A stretch of DNA of 64,000 nt from Chloroflexota bacterium (GTDB lineage: Bacteria > Chloroflexota > Limnocylindria > Limnocylindrales > CSP1-4): positions 1 through 64,000 of the forward strand of contig JADMIG010000007.1 of the NCBI GenBank assembly GCA_015478725.1, given 5' to 3'. Within the stretch, counting starts at the first letter, position 1. Every line of letters starts with the position of its first letter. The translations under genes were made by a program, and so were the position numbers. Under the pieces are notes generated by a model. That model did no database searches and was not told the origin of the DNA. It was given only the letters and a program-made list of their open reading frames with translations. Below are positions 1-8,685 of this stretch, piece after piece.

Positions 1-51
1 AGGCTGCGACTCGGGCGAGGCTGCGACTCGGGCGAGGCTGCGACTCGGGCG
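1..51. repeat. 17-bp tandem repeat, three copies, cut by the window edge
   Basis: Three perfect head-to-tail copies of a 17-bp unit (AGGCTGCGACTCGGGCG) fill the first 51 bases, and a fourth copy breaks off after AGGC. The array abuts the stop codon of the SpoIID/FG-GAP gene and may extend left of the window. No coding role is apparent. Confidence 0.85.
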
Positions 52-56
52 AGGCG

Positions 57-2003
57 TCAGAACGCCTGGAGCGTTCCCCAGTCGAGTGTCGGGATCGTCG
101 CCCACGGGCTCTCCACGAACGACGATCCGGTGCTGAGGAATCGGTCGACGCTCGTGCCCATCCCGGGGCTGGCACCCGTGCCGGGGATCGCGCCCGTTCC
201 CGGAATGGCGCCGTCGCCCGGCGTCGCGCTCGCCCCCGGCGTGGTCCCCGCGACGCCCGTGTCGACATAGGCGGCGATGTCGGCCCGCCCGTCGCCATTG
301 AGGTCGGCGGCGGCGAGCTTGGTGCTCGTCCAGCTGAACGGCGTGGCGCTCGTCCACCACGTCTCCGTGACGAAGGTCGCGTCCGGCGTCGCGAGGAGGA
401 CGTCGATGGCGAGCTGATCCGTCCCGGTCCGGACGCCGAGGATGAGGTCGTCTCGGCCACTTCGGTCGACGTCGCCGACGAGGGGGATGAGGGCGTCGAT
501 CGGGGCGGCGACCGTCCCGAAGGTTCGGAGCGGCAGGAGGCTCGAGAGGTTCGTCGAACGCGCGACGAGTGCGGTCGTGATCGGTTCACCCGCCCGCTGG
601 TGGAGGACGATGAGATCCGCCCGTCCGTCGCCGGTCACGTCGCCGGCGAGGAACCGCGACCCGCCGAGGTCGACCGCCGCCTCCCACCAGGCGACCGGCG
701 TCGCGAGCCGTGTCCCGGTCGACCGAAGGACGAGGAGCCGCGTCGACGGGGCGACGACGGGCGTCGTGCCGGGCGCGGAGGCGGCGAACGTCTCGACGAT
801 CCCGACGTCGCCGCGTCCATCACCGTTGAAGTCGCCGGTGATGAGCGTCGTCGTGGAGGGCACGGGACCGATGGGCGGTGAGGTGGTCGGGATGGCGGGC
901 GAGGCCGGGTCCGCGGGCGGGACGGTCGCCGCGGGCGGGACGGTCGCCGGTCCGCTCGACCACCACGTGACCGCCTGGGCGAACCCGCTGCCCGTCGATC
1001 GCATGACCTGGACGGTCAGGGTCCCGTCGGGTGCGCGAAGGAGCTGCACGAGATCGAGCCGCCCGTCGCCATTGACGTCCGCCGTGGCGCGGCCGACGAG
1101 GATCGAGTCGCCGAGGACCGCGAGCGGTGTCCCGGTCTGGTCGTTCGCCGACGCGGTCGTGCTGGTGGGCGGTGCGGTCGGGGCGGCGGCACTCGCGTCC
1201 AGCCCTGCGCTCGGGGCGGGGCCGGCGGGCGCGACGACCGGCGAGGGAGACGCTGGCGCTGAGGCGATCGCGGGCGGTGGCATCCGCGGATCGGTCGTCA
1301 GGAGGCTCGCCACGATGGCGCCGCTCGTGGGGTCAGTGATGATCGCCGCTGCGTCGCCGACTCCGTCGCCCGTGATGTCGTTGAAGCCCGGGATGATGAG
1401 CGAGACGTCCGCTCCGTAGTAGCGCCGGAGGATCGTCTCCGCCGACTCACCCTGTCGCGCTGCGCACCGCGACGCGTTCATCTGCATGAGATGCCAGCCA
1501 TCCTGCTGCGAGCCGCAGGTCCCGTCGCCCGCCCGATAGCCGGTGAGGAAGAACTGGGTTCCCTTGCGGAGGGACCAGCGCCACGTCGCGTCGACGACGG
1601 CGCCGTAGATCGGGGCGATCGGCCGGGCAGGGTTGTAGACTTGATCGACCGTCGTGTCCACCACGTCGTAGCACCGGCCCACGGCATCGCGGCCGCCACG
1701 CCAGTGCATGGCGTAGTACCACCCGTACTGCTTTATGGCGACAGCCCCCGCACTCAGGGCCGCGACCGGATGGTCGGGACCCCATTCGCTCGCCATGACC
1801 GTCCGGACGTACCGTCGGAACTCGACGGTGACGGACTGGCCAGTGCCGGTCCGAAGGACCCGGATCGTGGACGGAGGCGTGATCGTGCTCTGCCACCCGG
1901 TGCATGTGCTCGCGGCTTGCGCGCTGTCGGTTGGAGGAACGAACATCGCCAGCAGCGCGAACGCGACAGCGCACGCGCCTGCCATCAGGCGCCTCTTCAC
2001 CAC
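57..2003 (-). CDS. Secreted SpoIID-domain protein with FG-GAP/VCBS repeats
   Basis: A 648-residue exported protein. Residues 1-31 form a signal peptide. Residues of about 45-200 resemble the SpoIID/LytB domain, seen in sporulation and wall-associated proteins (RYVRTVMASEW; AIKQYGWYYAM). The rest carries about six FG-GAP/VCBS-type calcium-binding repeats with DxNGDGxxD cores (for example DVNGDGRLDL, DFNGDGRGDV, DLNGDGRADI), separated by Pro/Ser/Thr linkers and, near the C-terminus, a short GAIPGTG-type repeat. The start is GTG; a second GTG follows directly and no strong Shine-Dalgarno is visible. Such proteins are probably cell-surface or extracellular. SpoIID in sporulators degrades glycan strands, but that activity is not shown here and no sporulation genes are nearby. 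Confidence 0.8.
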   Translation of the reverse strand: MVKRRLMAGACAVAFALLAMFVPPTDSAQAASTCTGWQSTITPPSTIRVLRTGTGQSVTVEFRRYVRTVMASEWGPDHPVAALSAGAVAIKQYGWYYAMHWRGGRDAVGRCYDVVDTTVDQVYNPARPIAPIYGAVVDATWRWSLRKGTQFFLTGYRAGDGTCGSQQDGWHLMQMNASRCAARQGESAETILRRYYGADVSLIIPGFNDITGDGVGDAAAIITDPTSGAIVASLLTTDPRMPPPAIASAPASPSPVVAPAGPAPSAGLDASAAAPTAPPTSTTASANDQTGTPLAVLGDSILVGRATADVNGDGRLDLVQLLRAPDGTLTVQVMRSTGSGFAQAVTWWSSGPATVPPAATVPPADPASPAIPTTSPPIGPVPSTTTLITGDFNGDGRGDVGIVETFAASAPGTTPVVAPSTRLLVLRSTGTRLATPVAWWEAAVDLGGSRFLAGDVTGDGRADLIVLHQRAGEPITTALVARSTNLSSLLPLRTFGTVAAPIDALIPLVGDVDRSGRDDLILGVRTGTDQLAIDVLLATPDATFVTETWWTSATPFSWTSTKLAAADLNGDGRADIAAYVDTGVAGTTPGASATPGDGAIPGTGAIPGTGASPGMGTSVDRFLSTGSSFVESPWATIPTLDWGTLQAF

Positions 2004-2012
2004 AGGCGGCGT

Positions 2013-2042
2013 ACCTTAGTCGGGGTTCCCACCATCCGTCAA
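2013..2042 (-). promoter_or_regulatory. Promoter of the SpoIID/FG-GAP gene
   Basis: On the minus strand TTGACG (2042-2037) is followed after 18 nt by TAAGGT (2018-2013). The GTG start lies only 9 nt beyond the -10 box, so the transcript would have almost no leader. Confidence 0.5.
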
Positions 2043-2436
2043 ACGCCCGAACGGTGGGCGGACAGCGGACGGGTCTCCGCGTGGGCAGGGGAGGGTCGCG
2101 CCACCCCGATCTGGCACGGGCCTCGCACTCCACGGGCAACCCCGCCACCCCGCCACCCCGCGACCCGTCCACACCCGGCCGCGGTTACCGTCATCCGCTC
2201 TCCAGGCGGGCGTTGGTCACCGCGATCCCGCCAGATGCGCATCCCGCGAGACGGATGGCCGGTTCGGACCGGGATCGCGTGAGGGTGCACGCACGGTTCA
2301 CCCTGACGTGGAACCTCTGGTCCATCCGATCGACGATCTTCGCCCGCCTGAGGACCACTTGACGGTTTCTGGATCCGCGCGCGCTCGCGGCGACCCGCGC
2401 CACGCTGCGCCGCCTGCGATCGGAACCGCGTTCCCC
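2043..2436. other. Non-coding stretch
   Basis: No convincing gene: the open frames here lack family resemblance and overlap on both strands. It separates the start of the SpoIID/FG-GAP gene from the stop of the Rieske gene. A weak inverted repeat (AGGGTG with CACCCT, near 2283-2306) and short GCCACCCC repeats near 2146-2160 are the only structure seen. Confidence 0.5.
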
Positions 2437-2970
2437 TCAGAGGGGAGGGAGCGAGATCTCGATCGAGCCGTCGACGATCCTGAGCGGGTAGTAGCGGAGC
2501 CGGCGGACGCGGGTGAGGCGGCGTGCCTCGGCCTTGAGGCCCGGTGGATCGACCTTGGCCTCCCGCCCGGCCGGTGACCACGACGGATGGTATGTGCCGT
2601 CAGCACCGAGTCCGCCGGTCGTGGGCATCTGAACGACCTCACCGCTGGCCAGATCGAACCGACCCTCGTGGAGCGGGCAGGCCACGACACAGCCGTCGAG
2701 GCGTCCGAGCGACAGGGGTGCGGCCATGTGCGGGCAGCGGTCGTCGACCGCGACGAGGCCGGCGGTCGTGTGGGCGATGAGCACGTCCAGGTCGCCGTGG
2801 GTGACCCGGCGTGTCGAGCCGAGCGGGAGATCCGCCACCGACAGGAAGGGCACGAAGACTGCAGCCCCCGATCCGGAGCCCGCGCCCGCTGCAGCCCGCG
2901 CTCCTGGATCCGCACTCGCACCCGGCGCGACGAGATGCGGCGGGAAGGGGAGCGGTCGGGGTCCGTCCAT
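2437..2970 (-). CDS. Rieske [2Fe-2S] domain protein
   Basis: A 177-residue soluble protein with a Rieske iron-sulfur site: CPHMAAPLS supplies the first Cys-x-His pair and CPLHEGRFD the second Cys-x2-His. This is the ferredoxin or non-heme dioxygenase type and there is no membrane helix, so it is unlikely to be a bc1-complex Rieske subunit. The first 40 residues are Ala/Pro/Gly-rich and probably disordered. The ATG at 2970 is preferred over an upstream in-frame codon at 3027, because the longer version would run through a perfect hairpin. It probably serves as an electron carrier or as the ferredoxin-like part of an oxygenase; no oxygenase subunit is adjacent. Confidence 0.8.
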   Translation of the reverse strand: MDGPRPLPFPPHLVAPGASADPGARAAAGAGSGSGAAVFVPFLSVADLPLGSTRRVTHGDLDVLIAHTTAGLVAVDDRCPHMAAPLSLGRLDGCVVACPLHEGRFDLASGEVVQMPTTGGLGADGTYHPSWSPAGREAKVDPPGLKAEARRLTRVRRLRYYPLRIVDGSIEISLPPL

Positions 2971-2990
2971 CGGTTCGATCGTCCCACAAA

Positions 2991-3023
2991 CAGCGAGACC
3001 CCGACGATGTCGGGGTCTCGCTG
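2991..3023 (-). terminator. Perfect 15-bp hairpin behind the MFS exporter gene
   Basis: CAGCGAGACCCCGAC (2991-3005) and its exact reverse complement (3009-3023) enclose a 3-nt loop. It lies 68 nt past the MFS stop, and on the minus strand it is followed by TTTGTGGG, a weak U-rich tail. It most likely ends the marR-MFS transcript before the Rieske gene. Confidence 0.7.
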
Positions 3024-3091
3024 GCATGAAGCAGGAGCGTGGATGGAAAGGAGCCCTCCCGTATGGATCGGTCCGTCGGCCTCGGCGGTCG

Positions 3092-4798
3092 TCAGTCGGC
3101 CTCGGCGGCCGTCCGCCGGGCGGTGGTCACGGCGGTCGGATCGGCCGATCCCTCTCGGGCGCCGGCAGCCACCGGAGCGGCCTGCGGCCCGAGCGATTTC
3201 CGGAGCGGGATCTCGCGAAGGAACAGGGTCGCGACGACGGCGATCGCGGCGGCGGCGACCCCGAGTCCCATGCTGTTCGCCAGGGCGATCGTGAACGCTC
3301 GATGGAAGCCGTCGATGAAGACGGACTGGAACTGCGCCGGGACCTGCTGCAGGAACGAGAGCGACCCGCTGCCGCCGACGGCCGTGAGCTGGCCGATGTC
3401 GAAGCCGGGAGGGGCGGAGGTCGGCACCATCGCGCTCGGCACGCCTGCAGCGACGAGCTGATCGTGGATGAGTCCCCACGAAAGGTTGATCCGGAAGAGG
3501 GTGAAGCCGAACGTCAGGCCGACCGTCGTGCCGATCTGGCGGAAGAGCGTGAGATCGCTCGTGGCGGTCCCGAGCTCACTGAACGAGACCGAATTCTGGA
3601 CGATGATCGTGAAGATCGCGAACGTCGGACCGATGCCGAGGCCGGTGACGAACATCCACGCCCAGAGCGCGACGTCGGGCGTGTCTGACCGCAGTTGCGT
3701 CATGAGCGCGAGACCGACGACGAGGGTCGCGACGCCGACGACGATGAGCGTCTTGTACCGCCCCGTCCGACTCACGATCTGGCCCGAGACGATCGAGCTC
3801 GCGATGAGACCGAAGAGGAACGGCAGCAGCTGGTAGCCGGAGATCGTCGCGCTCGCTCCCTGGACCACCTGGAAGTACAGGGGCAGGAAGATGATCGCTG
3901 CCCCGAACCCGAATGTGGCGAGGAAGATCGCGACCATCGACGCACTGAACGTCCGATTCCGGAACAGGTGGAGCGGGATGATCGGCTCTTCCGCCCGCGA
4001 CTCGACGACGACGAACAGGCCGAGGAAGATGAAGCCGGCGAGGATCGAACCCCAGACGGATGGGTCCGTCCAGGCGCCGTTCTCGGCGATCGTCAGGCCG
4101 ATGAGGATCGGCACGAGGCCGGCGGTGATGGTGGCGACGCCGAGATAGTCGACCTTCACCTTCTTGCCGAGCCGGACGTTCGGCAGGAGCCGCTCGATGA
4201 CGATGAGCGCGGCGAGCCCGATCGGGATGTTGACGTAGAAGATCCAGTGCCAGCTGAACGTGTCGGTGAGGAAGCCGCCGAGCCCCGGACCGACGAGGAA
4301 GGCGATGCCGAACACCGCCCCGAAGAGCCCCTGGTACTTCCCGCGCTCGGCCGGCGTGAAGAGGTCGCCGATGACCGCGAGAGCGATGGGGAAGAGGGCG
4401 CCCGCACCCAGGCCCTGGATGCCCCGGAAGAAGATGAGCTCCCACATCGTCTGGCTGAGGCCTGAGAGCGCCGAGCCGACGAGGAACAGGACGATGCCGA
4501 CGGTGAAGAGCGGCTTCCGGCCGTAGAGGTCGGACAGCTTCCCGTAGATCGGGACGGTCACCGTGCTCGTGAGGAGGTAGGCGGCGACGACCCACGTGTA
4601 CAGGTCGACGCCGTTGAGCTCGGTCGCGATCCGTGGCAGCACCGGGCCGACGATCGTCTGGTCGAGTGCCCCGAGAAACAACCCGAGCATGACCGCGAAG
4701 AGGATCTCCATCTTCGTCCGTCGGTCGAGGCCGAGAGCGGGATCCTCCGCGATCGATACGGCGGCGCCGTCCCCGTCGAATGCGTTTCCTTCCGTCAC
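3092..4798 (-). CDS. MFS drug exporter, DHA2/EmrB type (14 TM)
   Basis: A 568-residue major facilitator with about 14 membrane helices. The N-terminus shows the DHA2 signature (LGALDQTIVGPVLPRIA), followed by the MFS motif A region GKLSDLYGRKPLF and the motif C-like GPGLGGFLTD. The family expels drugs, dyes or antibiotics by proton antiport. The GTG at 4798 is chosen because GGAAGGGAAG lies just upstream and because GTG overlaps the marR stop (GTGA), which implies translational coupling. The C-terminal tail after the last helix is Ala-rich. With a MarR regulator in the same operon, substrate-induced derepression is the likely control. The substrate cannot be read from sequence. Confidence 0.9.
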   Translation of the reverse strand: MTEGNAFDGDGAAVSIAEDPALGLDRRTKMEILFAVMLGLFLGALDQTIVGPVLPRIATELNGVDLYTWVVAAYLLTSTVTVPIYGKLSDLYGRKPLFTVGIVLFLVGSALSGLSQTMWELIFFRGIQGLGAGALFPIALAVIGDLFTPAERGKYQGLFGAVFGIAFLVGPGLGGFLTDTFSWHWIFYVNIPIGLAALIVIERLLPNVRLGKKVKVDYLGVATITAGLVPILIGLTIAENGAWTDPSVWGSILAGFIFLGLFVVVESRAEEPIIPLHLFRNRTFSASMVAIFLATFGFGAAIIFLPLYFQVVQGASATISGYQLLPFLFGLIASSIVSGQIVSRTGRYKTLIVVGVATLVVGLALMTQLRSDTPDVALWAWMFVTGLGIGPTFAIFTIIVQNSVSFSELGTATSDLTLFRQIGTTVGLTFGFTLFRINLSWGLIHDQLVAAGVPSAMVPTSAPPGFDIGQLTAVGGSGSLSFLQQVPAQFQSVFIDGFHRAFTIALANSMGLGVAAAAIAVVATLFLREIPLRKSLGPQAAPVAAGAREGSADPTAVTTARRTAAEAD

Positions 4799-5379
4799 GA
4801 CGGTTCTTCCCTTCCTGTGGCTGTGGTGTGGGCGTGGGCGTGAGATCCGCGGCGGGTGTCGAGCTGGAGACACGTACCGGGGCCCTCCTCGGCGACGAGT
4901 CCGGCGACGGCGGCATGGACGTCGGCGAGTGTCAGCGCGAGCCGCTCGAGCTGAGACGGCTCGAGACGAGCGAGCAGGTGTTCCACGAGGTCGCGGCGGA
5001 TCACCTCCGCCTCATCGAGCACCGCCCGACCCCGATCGGTCAGCCGCACGAGCACGACTCGACGGTCGTCCGCGACGCGGACCCGCTCGACGAACCCGCG
5101 CTCGGCCATGCGGTCCACCATGCCCGTCGCATTCGAGAGCGAGACGTCGAGGAGGTCCGCGACCCGGCTCATCGGTGCGTCGCCGTCCCGGGCGAGGAGA
5201 CCCATGACGTGGAGATGACTCATGCTGACGCCTGCCCGCACGAGGCGTTCGGTGCCGGCGCAGCGAAGCTCGCCGATGAAGTGGTGGAGTTCGTCCATGA
5301 TGCGGTCGACGAGTTCGGGGCGTACCTCGAGGGCCGGACGATCGGCCGGAGCGGGTTCCCCGAGCATACTTCGTGTCAT
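4795..5379 (-). CDS. MarR family transcriptional regulator
   Basis: A winged-helix repressor of 194 residues. The core (SHLHVMGLLARDG, then VSLSNATGMVDRMAERG as recognition helix and VRLTDRGRAVL as wing) is typical MarR, here with a somewhat long His/Thr-rich C-terminal tail. The ATG at 5379 is chosen because a -10 box ends 7 nt upstream, giving a leaderless start; an in-frame ATG at 5367 is the alternative. The gene overlaps the MFS exporter by 4 nt. A palindrome covers the promoter and start, so it should repress itself and the exporter and may affect the divergent oxidoreductase. Confidence 0.88.
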   Translation of the reverse strand: MTRSMLGEPAPADRPALEVRPELVDRIMDELHHFIGELRCAGTERLVRAGVSMSHLHVMGLLARDGDAPMSRVADLLDVSLSNATGMVDRMAERGFVERVRVADDRRVVLVRLTDRGRAVLDEAEVIRRDLVEHLLARLEPSQLERLALTLADVHAAVAGLVAEEGPGTCLQLDTRRGSHAHAHTTATGREEPS

Positions 5380-5388
5380 GCGAAGTAT
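5366..5388. promoter_or_regulatory. Likely MarR operator (8-bp arms, 7-bp spacer)
   Basis: ATACTTCG (5366-5373) and CGAAGTAT (5381-5388) form a perfect inverted repeat around TGTCATG. It overlaps the marR -10 box, predicted transcription start and start codon, the usual place for an autoregulatory MarR site. Confidence 0.65.
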
Positions 5389-5414
5389 CGTACGCACCTG
5401 AATCATCCTGTCAA
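5387..5414 (-). promoter_or_regulatory. marR promoter
   Basis: On the minus strand a consensus TTGACA (5414-5409) is separated by 16 nt from TACGAT (5392-5387). The expected start point falls at or one base before the ATG at 5379, so the mRNA would be leaderless. Confidence 0.65.
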
Positions 5415-5451
5415 GGACAATCATCGACGTCGACTGGAGGAATCACTCCCG

Positions 5452-6408
5452 ATGCGCTTCGCCCTCATGCACGAGCCCCAGCAGGGAGCGTCCTACGCGG
5501 ACCAGCTCGCCCTCGCCCGGAGGGCGGAGGCGGCCGGCTTCGAGGCGATCTTCCGTTCCGATCATTACGAGAGCTTTCCCGGGCCGGCGGATCGACCGAC
5601 GACGGACGCATGGGCCGTCATCGCCGGCCTCGCCCGGGAGACGACGACGATCCGCCTCGGGGTTCTCATGTCGCCGGTGACGTACCGCCTGCCGGGCAAC
5701 CTCGCGAAGATCGTCACGACCGTCGACGACATGAGCGGCGGCCGGATCGAGGTGGCCCTCGGCGCCGCCTGGCACGAGAACGAGCATCGGCGCCACGGGT
5801 TCCCGTTCCCGCCGATCGACGATCGGGCGACGATGCTCGAGGAGCAGCTCGAGATCCTCGACGGGCTCTGGAACCAGCCGGACGGCTGGTCGTTCAGCGG
5901 GCGGTTCTACACCGTCGCGGACGCCCGGCTCCGGCCGCGCCCGAGCCACCGGATCCACGTCCTCGTGGGCGGCGAGGGATCGCCCCGCTCGATGCGGATC
6001 GCCGCCCGATTCGCCGACGAGTTCAACCTATCGAGCGCCTCACCGGAGCGCGCGATGGAGCGATCGGCGCAGCTCGACGACGCGTGCCGGGTGATCGGTC
6101 GCGATCCGGCGACGATCCGGCGATCGGCGATGGTCGGCGTCCTCGTCGGCGCGGACGAGGGCGAGTTCGCCCGGCGGGTGGACACCCTGCGCTCGCTGCT
6201 CGGCAGCGACGAAGGCTCGGCGGCGTCGACCGAGGCATGGCTGGCCGAACGTCGCACGCGATGGATCGTCGGCACGCCGGATGAGGCTCGGGCGATGGTC
6301 CGACGGTACGCCGCGGCCGGCCTCGACCGGATCATGCTCCAGGACTTCCTGCCGTGGGACCTCGAGATGGTCGACCTGCTCGGCCGGGAGCTCATCGGAC
6401 GCGTCTGA
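5452..6408 (+). CDS. LLM-class F420-type oxidoreductase
   Basis: A 318-residue luciferase-like monooxygenase-family TIM barrel. Family features include the N-terminal FALMHEPQQG strand, the RSDHYESFPG segment, SPVTYRLPGNLAK, the SGGRIEVALGAAWHENEH loop and HVLVGGEGSPRSMRIAARFAD. Many such proteins use coenzyme F420 rather than FMN; the substrate is unknown. The ATG at 5452 has GGAGG 11 nt upstream; the frame stays open further left, through the region antisense to marR, but that part has no family resemblance. It is divergent from marR with only 72 bp between, so the MarR operator may influence it. Confidence 0.85.
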   Translation: MRFALMHEPQQGASYADQLALARRAEAAGFEAIFRSDHYESFPGPADRPTTDAWAVIAGLARETTTIRLGVLMSPVTYRLPGNLAKIVTTVDDMSGGRIEVALGAAWHENEHRRHGFPFPPIDDRATMLEEQLEILDGLWNQPDGWSFSGRFYTVADARLRPRPSHRIHVLVGGEGSPRSMRIAARFADEFNLSSASPERAMERSAQLDDACRVIGRDPATIRRSAMVGVLVGADEGEFARRVDTLRSLLGSDEGSAASTEAWLAERRTRWIVGTPDEARAMVRRYAAAGLDRIMLQDFLPWDLEMVDLLGRELIGRV

Positions 6409-6448
6409 GCCGGCCGGCGCTCGGCGGGCGTTCGACCGATGGCGCGAG

Positions 6449-7663
6449 TCAGCCCTCGGCGGCGTCCGCGGCCGCGAGGTACCGCGGATCGTCGCGGCGG
6501 ATCGGGTCGGGGTCCGTGCCGCGGGCTCGGGCGATCCGCTCGGTGAGCAGCTGGAGCGGCGTCGCCGATCCGAGGAGCGCCGCGACAGGAGCCGGCAGAT
6601 CGGGTGCCTCCGGGACGATGAGGCGGCCGGCGGGCGTCGCGGTGGCCTCGAGCCGGGCAGCGACGTCGGCAGCGAGGATCGCCGCGGCAGGGATGCCGAT
6701 CTCGTGGGCGGCAGCGAGCGCCTGTCGAGCTCGCGCGACCCGTTCGTCGCGAGCCGTCCGGTCGGTGAGGACGAGGACGAGCCCGGTCATGGCGTCCGTG
6801 GCCGGCAGATGGCCGTGAAGCAGCGTCTCGAGATCGCGGTAGGCGCTCGGGATCCAGGCCGCCTCCTCGATCTTGAGGGTGAGCTCACGGCCCGCCGGAC
6901 GATCCGCTCCCGAGGCGACGACGATGAGTCGCGCCGATGCCGCGAGCGCCCGGGCGGCCAGGTCCGCCGCGTCGGCCTGGGTTGCGGCCGCGGCGAGGAG
7001 CTCCCGGATGGTGACCGCGTCCGCTGGCCGCCCCGTGAGTGCCGCGCCGACGGCCGTGCCGGCGATGAGCGGGGAGAGATAGCCGACGGTGTGGCACCAG
7101 CTTTGGTCGAGCTCCTCGGTCACAAGGACGATGTCGGCGAGGGCCGCACCGGGGGAACGATCTGTCACCGTGACGAGGGCGACTGTCGCCCCGGCGGTGC
7201 GGGCAGCGGTCATCGCCCGGTTCGTCGCGCCGGTCGCGCCCTCATGCGAGACCGCGATGAGGAGCCCACCCGCCTGCGGCTCCAGCGCCGCCTCGAACGC
7301 CTGGGCAGCGACCGGGCCGGAACCCGGAAGGCCTGCCCCTCGCATCGCGTCGCGGAGGATCTCGACGATCCCAAGGGCGCCGTGCTCGGAGGTCCCGCAG
7401 CCGGTGACGACGATCGGCTCGCCGCGGACGGCCGTGTCGGCGAGGGTCCGGGCGAGCCGAGCCGCCGGTCCGTCGGCTCCGGCCAGGCGTTCGAGGATCC
7501 GGAAGGCGACCAATGGCTCGGCCGCGATCATCTCCGCCATGTGATGCGGCGGTCCGTTCCGCCGGCTCGGCATGGATGTGGACGCCCATGGGTCCGGCGG
7601 GCCCGGAAGGGGGTCCTCGATGCGGCGCCTCGTCGATTCGGTCGGTCCGCCGGTGTTCGTCAT
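6449..7663 (-). CDS. SIS-domain sugar isomerase-like protein
   Basis: A 404-residue protein built of two SIS (sugar isomerase) domains, at about residues 70-210 and 230-370. The first has the phosphosugar-binding loop VVTGCGTSEHGA and the AVSHEGATGAT segment, as in the isomerase half of GlmS and in AgaS/FrlB-type deglycases. There is no glutaminase domain, so it is not a full GlmS. It probably acts on an aminosugar phosphate. TATCAT ends 6 nt before the ATG, which suggests a leaderless message. The first 40 residues are Pro-rich, so an internal start is possible. Convergent with the oxidoreductase on its left. Confidence 0.75.
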   Translation of the reverse strand: MTNTGGPTESTRRRIEDPLPGPPDPWASTSMPSRRNGPPHHMAEMIAAEPLVAFRILERLAGADGPAARLARTLADTAVRGEPIVVTGCGTSEHGALGIVEILRDAMRGAGLPGSGPVAAQAFEAALEPQAGGLLIAVSHEGATGATNRAMTAARTAGATVALVTVTDRSPGAALADIVLVTEELDQSWCHTVGYLSPLIAGTAVGAALTGRPADAVTIRELLAAAATQADAADLAARALAASARLIVVASGADRPAGRELTLKIEEAAWIPSAYRDLETLLHGHLPATDAMTGLVLVLTDRTARDERVARARQALAAAHEIGIPAAAILAADVAARLEATATPAGRLIVPEAPDLPAPVAALLGSATPLQLLTERIARARGTDPDPIRRDDPRYLAAADAAEG

Positions 7664-7669
7664 CGACCG

Positions 7670-7675
7670 ATGATA
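7670..7675 (-). promoter_or_regulatory. -10 box of the SIS gene (leaderless type)
   Basis: TATCAT on the minus strand lies 6 nt before the ATG at 7663. No clear -35 box. Confidence 0.45.
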
Positions 7676-7776
7676 GGCTGCGGACTTCGATGGGACGGAC
7701 CCGGTGCGCGGGCCGCGACGTGACCGCGCGCGCCGCGCGCCAGCGTGCGAGCGAGAGCGAAAGCGACGGAGGAACG

Positions 7777-8685
7777 ATGAAGGTCGGCGTCATGGCGCCC
7801 CAGGGCTGGAAGGGTGAGTACGACGGCTGGGGTGCGGCGGACGCCTGGGCTCGGACCGTCGAGCTCACTCGCGAGGCGGAGCGCCTCGGCTTCGAGTCCG
7901 TCTGGGTCTTCGATCACTTTCACACGGTGCCCGTCCCGACGGACGAGATGACCCTCGAGTCGTTCTCGACGATCACGGCGCTCGCGATGGTTACGTCACG
8001 TGTCCGCCTCGGCCACATGGTCGTCTGCACCGGCTTCCGGAATCCGGCACTCACGGCGAAGCTCGCCTCCACGATCGACGTCATCTCCGGTGGTCGCTTC
8101 GAGCTCGGCATCGGGGCCGGCTGGAAGGAGGACGAGTGGCTGGCCTACGGGTACGGCTTCCCGCCGCTCGCCGAGCGGCTCGGCGCCCTCGGCGATCACC
8201 TCGCGATCATCAGCCGGATGTTCGCGCCGGGACGGGCCACGTACAGCGGCACCTACGCCAGCGTTCGTGAGGCGATCAACGAGCCGAAGGGCATCCAGCG
8301 CCCGATCCCGATCGTCGTCGGTGGCAACGGCCGGAACGTGACGTTCCGCTACGCCGCGCGGTACGCCGCCGAGATCAACCTCGTGTATCTCGATGCGGCG
8401 GAGGTCGCGGCGGCGCTGCCGATCATCCATCAGCGCTGCGAGGAGGAAGGTCGCGATCCGTCCACGCTGCTCGTCTCGCTGTACTGCGACGACGACGACG
8501 TCCGGGCGGTCGGGGATGAGCGCGCCGAGCGGCTCGCGGAGTTCGCCCGCCTCGGGCTCGATCGGATCGTTTGTTTCCCGAGCCGCTGGGACCTCTCGGT
8601 GGAGGGGCTTGAGCGCTTCGCCGACGATTGCCGGGCGGCGGGACTCGATCTGTCTGCGGTCGGGGAGGCGGTCGCGGCGGAGTAG
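7777..8685 (+). CDS. LLM-class F420-type oxidoreductase
   Basis: A 302-residue luciferase-like TIM barrel, a second family member 1.4 kb from the first but clearly divergent from it. Landmarks are SVWVFDHFHTVP, TSRVRLGHMVVCTGFRNP, the SGGRFELGIGAGWKEDEW loop and PIPIVVGGNGRNVTFRYAARYA. The GHMV...RNP pattern resembles the TIGR03560-type F420-dependent branch. Start ATG at 7777 has GACGGAGGA just upstream, so this gene has a conventional leader. It is divergent from the SIS gene across 113 bp. Substrate unknown. Confidence 0.85.
   Translation: MKVGVMAPQGWKGEYDGWGAADAWARTVELTREAERLGFESVWVFDHFHTVPVPTDEMTLESFSTITALAMVTSRVRLGHMVVCTGFRNPALTAKLASTIDVISGGRFELGIGAGWKEDEWLAYGYGFPPLAERLGALGDHLAIISRMFAPGRATYSGTYASVREAINEPKGIQRPIPIVVGGNGRNVTFRYAARYAAEINLVYLDAAEVAAALPIIHQRCEEEGRDPSTLLVSLYCDDDDVRAVGDERAERLAEFARLGLDRIVCFPSRWDLSVEGLERFADDCRAAGLDLSAVGEAVAAE

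Noticed and set aside
4780-5451. N-terminal extension of the first oxidoreductase
   Set aside because: The frame is open but runs through marR in antisense; the family begins at the ATG at 5452, which has a ribosome binding site.
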